A stretch of 64,000 bases of DNA from positions 119,172 through 183,171 of the forward strand of contig JAQXDE010000007.1 of assembly GCA_029251525.1 (NCBI GenBank). The letters run 5' to 3'. The notes under the pieces are model-generated. The model was not told the origin of the DNA, did no database searches, and saw only the letters and a list, made by a program, of their open reading frames with translations. Each line of letters opens with the position of its first letter. Position 1 is the stretch's first letter. The translations under genes were made by a program, and so were the position numbers. Below are positions 59,985 through 64,000 of this stretch, one piece after another. The stretch is from Saprospiraceae bacterium (GTDB taxonomy: Bacteria; Bacteroidota; Bacteroidia; Chitinophagales; Saprospiraceae).

Positions 59985-61371
59985 TTAACTGATATTCTGG
60001 CAAACTCATCATCCTCAAACACATCGTTTTCACCAAATCTTCTTTGTTATTTTTTATTATAAAATTTTCAAAAGTTGACTCCTTAAAATGCCCTTTTGTT
60101 TGCAAAATAAAATCGCCCATTTTATTCAGGAGCAATTTTTCATTTTCTCTTTTGAACAAATTATAAAATGGTGTAAAGTTCACCGAAGCTTGCACATTCC
60201 GTTTTTGTTTATTTTTTTTCTGGGCTTCGAATGCTTCTTCTATTTTTAAATTAAGTTCCGAATTTTGAAATAAAACATTCGCCAAATTCAATCGCAGCAT
60301 CAATGTCGAATTATCAATCCAATTTTTCCCTCCTGCCCAACCTGCCACATTTGGTGGATGAAATAAAACTTGTCCCAATGCTTTTTCAATAAAAATTAAA
60401 GCGGCTGGATTTTTAAAATCGACTTCAAAAATTCGAATCATTCCTGCAATTAATTCAATTGGTGATTTAATTTTTACGCCTACATTTTTTTTTTCAAAAA
60501 ACCATTTGCTTTCAAAAATCGCTCGCATCAATTTTTCAATATCATAATTAGAATCATAAAAAACGCGTGCGAGATATTTTACATTCTGTTCCTCAATTTT
60601 TTCATTGACAAAAAAACGATAAGCTTTCCTTGCAATGAATTCTGCCGTTTCTCTTTTTTCCAAAATCATATCAATAATATCATCACCATCCCATTTTCCT
60701 TTTTTTTCAAAAAATATTTTTTCTCCAAAATCATGTTGCCGTTTTTTAAAAACAAAATCACCTTTCAAATTTGATGACCAACCCGTGAATGCTCGTGCCG
60801 CTTCTTTCACATCTTTTTCAGAATAATTTCCTCGACCTATCGTAAATAATTCCATCAACTCTCTGGCAAAATTTTCATTCGGTTTTCGTTTTTTATTTTG
60901 CTGATTATTCAAAAACCGAATCATCGAACCGTCTTTGGCCATAGCTAAAACGAGTTCCTTAAAATTTCCTAAAGCATACCTTCTAATTGTATTTAATTGC
61001 TTCAATGCCCATTCGGGAACCTTGGACCTGCAAGCAAAATGTCCATGCCAAAACAAAATCATTTTCTCCAGTAAAGCACTTTCTTTAGGGTTGCCCGAAC
61101 GCAAAATCCAATCAATATTATAAGTTTCGATTTTAATTTTATTTTGCCTCCTTTTTTCTTTTTTATCTAATTTTAAAATCATTAAAATATCTGAAGGTTC
61201 AATTCCTCTCTCGTTTTTTAAAATCTTTTTTTTGCTAAATTGATGTGCTTTCCTAAATAATTCATCAATGACTATTTGGGTCGAATGGTTCTTTTTGGTA
61301 AACCACTCCTTTGGACTCATTCCAAAGCCACTTCGCCAATATAAATGTTGTAATCTCTGCTGTTTATTCAT
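59980..61371 (-). CDS. DUF1800 family protein
   Basis: The protein has 463 residues with no clear signal peptide. DUF1800 features are QHLYWRSGFGMSPKEW, MILFWHGHFACRSKVP (His pair), NFARELMELFTIGRGNYSEKD, VKEAARAFTGWSSN, DIEKLMRAIFESKWFF, SPIELIAGMIRIFEV and PPNVAGWAGGKNWIDNSTL. It is the partner of the DUF1501 protein and precedes it in a probable operon, with a 175-bp gap filled by the REP-like pair. Its stop TAG lies in the edge of that element. Function unknown. Lysine-rich composition reflects the AT bias. Confidence 0.9.
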   Translation of the reverse strand: MNKQQRLQHLYWRSGFGMSPKEWFTKKNHSTQIVIDELFRKAHQFSKKKILKNERGIEPSDILMILKLDKKEKRRQNKIKIETYNIDWILRSGNPKESALLEKMILFWHGHFACRSKVPEWALKQLNTIRRYALGNFKELVLAMAKDGSMIRFLNNQQNKKRKPNENFARELMELFTIGRGNYSEKDVKEAARAFTGWSSNLKGDFVFKKRQHDFGEKIFFEKKGKWDGDDIIDMILEKRETAEFIARKAYRFFVNEKIEEQNVKYLARVFYDSNYDIEKLMRAIFESKWFFEKKNVGVKIKSPIELIAGMIRIFEVDFKNPAALIFIEKALGQVLFHPPNVAGWAGGKNWIDNSTLMLRLNLANVLFQNSELNLKIEEAFEAQKKNKQKRNVQASVNFTPFYNLFKRENEKLLLNKMGDFILQTKGHFKESTFENFIIKNNKEDLVKTMCLRMMSLPEYQLM

Positions 61372-61636
61372 AATTCCGTTTTAATTTCCTTAAAGAAGGT
61401 GTATTAAATCAAGCTAAAACTAGTTGAACAATCCACTTCGTCATTTTTGGGTTCAATTTGTATTTGAACATAATTTTCTGGAGAAAAAGTTTTTTCAAAG
61501 ATTGGACATTAATCATAACTGAAAGTTTAAAGACATTCAGAATCTTAACTTTTTTTAACAAAAAAATAGAATCGTGTATCTTTACAGAAAACAAACAATT
61601 CCAAATTTTATAATCATTCAAATACATTAAAAAAAT

Positions 61637-62308
61637 ATGTTAAAAAAAATAATCGCAATAAAATCTATCCTAGGTATTATAATTGTCATTTTATTTTTAG
61701 CAAGTTGTACCTCTGAAATCTCAGAATCTAACACAACCTCAGATATCAATATTGCTATCAAAAACTCAAGTAAAATTATTAATGATTCTCTCATAATTAA
61801 TAAAATTACACCCAATAAAAAACCTTCAGTTCGTATCGGAACTGCTCCTATTAGATTAGCAACTCAAGAAAAATTAGATCTTATGCATGAAAAATTGATG
61901 AATCAAATGGAGACCGGTTTTATTAAAAAGAATGTAGTTGCTTATGCAAAAGAAGCAGAGTTATACATGAGCATTTATGGTGACTCCTTGGCTGCAGAAC
62001 ATCTTTTTAATGCGGCTGATTTGTATCGAGGAATTGGTGATTTTACCAAAGCTTTGGACACTTGGTACATTGTGTATAAAAGTTATGATCGTGATGGACA
62101 TCCAAAAGCACCTCATGCAATGTTTCAATGTGGATTCACTTACGATAGCATTTTAAATAATAAATATTTAGCGAAAACATTGTATAAAATGTTTTTGAAA
62201 AGGTATCCAGATCATGCCTTAGCAAAAGATGCGACGTTACTCTTAGCCAACATGGACAAATCACCAGAAGACTTAATCAAAGAATTTCAAAAGAAGAATA
62301 AGCAATAA
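61637..62308 (+). CDS. TPR lipoprotein (YbgF/CpoB-like)
   Basis: The protein has 223 residues with a lipobox signal (LFLASC, Cys near residue 23). After a Ser/Asn-rich linker there are about three TPR units (AEHLFNAADLYRGIGDFTKALDTW, APHAMFQCGFTYDSIL, AKTLYKMFLKRYPDHALAKDA). This is like the CpoB/YbgF C-terminal region that coordinates cell-wall synthesis with outer-membrane constriction. A weak promoter TATCTTTA (one mismatch to TAnnTTTG) is near 61577. The Trx-like genes follow. Confidence 0.75.
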   Translation: MLKKIIAIKSILGIIIVILFLASCTSEISESNTTSDINIAIKNSSKIINDSLIINKITPNKKPSVRIGTAPIRLATQEKLDLMHEKLMNQMETGFIKKNVVAYAKEAELYMSIYGDSLAAEHLFNAADLYRGIGDFTKALDTWYIVYKSYDRDGHPKAPHAMFQCGFTYDSILNNKYLAKTLYKMFLKRYPDHALAKDATLLLANMDKSPEDLIKEFQKKNKQ

Positions 62309-62409
62309 AAATTATGAAAAGTTTAAAGGAATCCATCGTGCAATAAAGCTCAACAAATCTTATCTTGCAATTAATTTTTTGGAATATTATTTTATATAAA
62401 GATATAATT

Positions 62410-63576
62410 ATGCGTTTTACAATTATTTTACTATTCATCCTTTCTTGTTTCCAAATTCAGGCACAAAAAGGAATTAACTTTTTCCATGGAACCTGGGAGG
62501 AAGCACTTGCCGAAGCAAAAGCAAAAGACAAATTAATTTTTGTAGATGCTTATGCTGTTTGGTGTGGCCCGTGTAAAAGAATGGCTAAAAATGTTTTTAC
62601 GGATAAAAAAGTGGGAGAATTTTATAATGAGAATTTTATCAATATGAAAATTGATATGGAGAAAAAAATGGGTCGTTCTTTTGGGAGAACTTATCCCGTT
62701 TCAGCCTTTCCAACTTTGATGTATATTGATTATAATGGAGAGTTAGTTCACAAAGTGAAAGGTGGACAACAAATTGATCCTTTTATCAAATTAGGAAAAT
62801 TTGCCTTAGGCAAAGTTGACTTTAGCAAAGACTTTAAAGTAGCTTACGAAAAAGGAGATCGCAGTCCCGAACTCGTTTATAATTATGTGAAAGCATTGAA
62901 CAAAGCTGGTAAATCAACTTTGAAAATATCCAACGAATATGTTCGTTCACAAAACGATTTGACGACTGATCAAAATTTAAAGTTCCTTTTAGAAGCTGCG
63001 ACTCATGCTGATTCACGTATTTTTGATTTAATGATTGAAAACAAAAGTGCAATTGAAAAATTAACTTCAAAACAAGATGTAAAAAATAAAATTGAGAAAG
63101 CTTGCTTTAAAAGTGCAAAGAAAGCAGTCAAATATCAAAATGCAGACTTGCATAAAGATGCTTTGAAAAAAATGAAAAAATATGTTCCAGAAAAAGCTGC
63201 GCAATTTGCAGTTTATGCAGAAATGGAATTTTGCTTGGCTTGTGGTGATGGGAAAAAGTATTTAAAAGCTTGTGAAAAGTATGCAAAAAAAGAAGCTAAA
63301 AATAACCCTGAAAAATTGAATGATTTAGCTTTAGCCATTTTTCAAAATTTTCCAGAAGATACTGGAGCTCTAAAAAAAGCCGAGAAGTATGCGAAAAAGG
63401 CAACTGAAAAAGGAACTGAATATAATTATTTCTTAACATACGCAACTATCCTACTAGAAAATGGTAAGAAGCAAGATGCATTAATAATGGCTAATAAATC
63501 TCTTGATTTAGCTAAAGGAAAAAGGAGTGCAGAAGGAAATGTTATGCGACTAATCCGTAAAATTGAACGTAGCTAA
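62410..63576 (+). CDS. Secreted thioredoxin-fold protein with helical C-terminal region
   Basis: The start is placed at ATG 62410 (MRFTIILLFILSCFQIQAQ), a good signal peptide; an upstream ATG at 62365 adds 15 residues without that property. The protein has 388 residues. The thioredoxin domain (about 25-140) carries WCGPC (Cys52, Cys55) and the cis-Pro in SAFPTLMYID. The C-terminal 250 residues are Lys-rich helices with TPR-like spacing. A periplasmic thiol reductase or isomerase is likely. A paralogue follows at 63669. Confidence 0.88.
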   Translation: MRFTIILLFILSCFQIQAQKGINFFHGTWEEALAEAKAKDKLIFVDAYAVWCGPCKRMAKNVFTDKKVGEFYNENFINMKIDMEKKMGRSFGRTYPVSAFPTLMYIDYNGELVHKVKGGQQIDPFIKLGKFALGKVDFSKDFKVAYEKGDRSPELVYNYVKALNKAGKSTLKISNEYVRSQNDLTTDQNLKFLLEAATHADSRIFDLMIENKSAIEKLTSKQDVKNKIEKACFKSAKKAVKYQNADLHKDALKKMKKYVPEKAAQFAVYAEMEFCLACGDGKKYLKACEKYAKKEAKNNPEKLNDLALAIFQNFPEDTGALKKAEKYAKKATEKGTEYNYFLTYATILLENGKKQDALIMANKSLDLAKGKRSAEGNVMRLIRKIERS

Positions 63577-63621
63577 TTTTGTAATTTGTGGTTCGATTTT
63601 TTTCGGATCACAAATTATAAA
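63577..63621 (+). terminator. Hairpin between the two thioredoxin-fold genes
   Basis: A TTTTGTAATTTGTG-type arm pairs with CACAAATTATAAAA with mismatches in the middle (63577-63595 / 63603-63621). The loop is T-rich but there is no T-run after the stem, so it may be an attenuator or processing site rather than a full terminator. Confidence 0.4.
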
Positions 63622-63668
63622 ACTAGATCAACACATATCAAAATTTAAAAATCCCATATTAGAACATT

Positions 63669-64000
63669 ATGAAGAAATTTACACTTTTCATTCTACCCTT
63701 TTTATTTCTCTTCAATCATATTTTCGCTCAAAAAGAAGGTATTAAATTTACTCAACAAAACTGGAATCAAGTTATCATTCAAGCTGCCAAAGAGGATAAA
63801 ATTATCTTTATTGATGCATATACTGATTGGTGTCAACCTTGTAAAAAAATGGACAAGCAAGTTTTTCCACAAAAATTGGTGGGTGATTTTTATAACAAAT
63901 ACTTCATAAATATTAAGTTGAATATGGAAAAAGGAATTGGAAAAGAATTGAAAGAAAAATATGGCGTATTCTTTTTTCCAACGTTCCTTTTTTTGACTGC
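63669..64000 (+). CDS. Second thioredoxin-fold protein (partial, cut by the window end)
   Basis: ATG at 63669 opens a frame that stays open to the window end (110 codons). A signal peptide (about 1-20, ending HIFAQ) precedes GIKFTQQNWNQVIIQAAKED and a redox motif WCQPC (Cys55, Cys58) with Gln in place of Gly, then FFFPTFLFL with the cis-Pro. It is a close paralogue of the previous protein. The C-terminal region is not visible. Confidence 0.85.
   Translation, partial: MKKFTLFILPFLFLFNHIFAQKEGIKFTQQNWNQVIIQAAKEDKIIFIDAYTDWCQPCKKMDKQVFPQKLVGDFYNKYFINIKLNMEKGIGKELKEKYGVFFFPTFLFLT

Noticed and set aside
61409..61815. Minus-strand ORFs (61409-61627, 61627-61815) near the TPR lipoprotein start
   Set aside because: One is antisense to the lipoprotein signal, the other is noise-like in the spacer.
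63563..63745. 60-codon plus-strand ORF between the thioredoxin genes
   Set aside because: It overlaps the stop of one gene and the signal peptide of the next in another frame; the overlapping Trx frames are clearly coding.

Overview
The window reads as a chromosomal stretch of an AT-rich Bacteroidota genome, most like the Saprospiria/Sphingobacteriia side of the phylum. The evidence is a PorZ-like type IX secretion (T9SS) protein, a very large secreted protein ending in a T9SS type A sorting domain, a DUF6089/OmpA outer-membrane protein, BshA (bacillithiol), a DUF1501/DUF1800 pair, and promoters of the Bacteroidota TAnnTTTG type. The genetic code is standard (TGA, TAA and TAG all end genes). 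A few starts are TTG. Most of the window is housekeeping and envelope biology. I see no prophage, insertion sequence, CRISPR array or rRNA operon.

Layout. 0-6.1 kb: end of an unknown gene, an OmpA/thrombospondin-repeat protein, an inositol-phosphatase family enzyme, an orphan MacB/FtsX-type permease, a small outer-membrane barrel flanked by two near-identical terminator hairpins, and a decayed locus with a frameshift. 6.1-14.5 kb: nadD with an almost leaderless promoter, a possible 31-residue membrane microprotein, porZ, bshA, and a 1299-residue secreted multidomain protein. 15-24 kb: a MerR regulator with a B12-type domain that has lost key residues, a YfhO-like membrane protein, a YceI lipoprotein, an SdiA-regulated-like lipoprotein, and a 1341-residue protein built like mammalian soluble adenylyl cyclase (C1-C2-NTPase-TPR). 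24-31 kb: rfaE2 with a UPF0104 flippase-like protein, then a three-gene SurA/PpiC periplasmic chaperone operon. 31-41 kb: DUF922 protease, an alkyltransferase-like protein, a TrpF-like protein without catalytic residues, yqeY, rsmA, a pepA-pdxA operon, a glucosaminidase, a TraR/DksA protein with a perfect sigma-54-type site upstream, lspA, and two cysteine-free ArsR paralogues. 41-56 kb: tsaB, an S41 processing protease, an alpha/beta hydrolase, LolA-like proteins, a sortilin/BNR protein, recX, ogt, mscL and an AsmA-family protein. 56.1-57.4 kb: a gene-poor spacer with an imperfect tandem duplication; each copy carries a perfect TGTGA-N6-TCACA palindrome. 57.4-64 kb: tRNA-Val, a GH25 lysozyme-like lipoprotein behind a 9-bp tandem repeat, the DUF1501/DUF1800 pair with an inverted pair of REP-like palindromes between them, a TPR lipoprotein, and two tandem thioredoxin-fold proteins, the last cut by the window end.

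How it fits together. Outer-membrane and periplasmic biogenesis dominates (SurA/PpiC trio, LspA, LolA-like proteins, AsmA, PorZ, RfaE2, GH73, GH25). The points most worth following are the sAC-like cyclase together with the duplicated CRP-type palindromes, the degenerate light/B12 sensor, the sigma-54 site ahead of the DksA-like gene, and the structured 56.1-57.4 kb spacer. No clear self-contained new defence or mobile system is visible.
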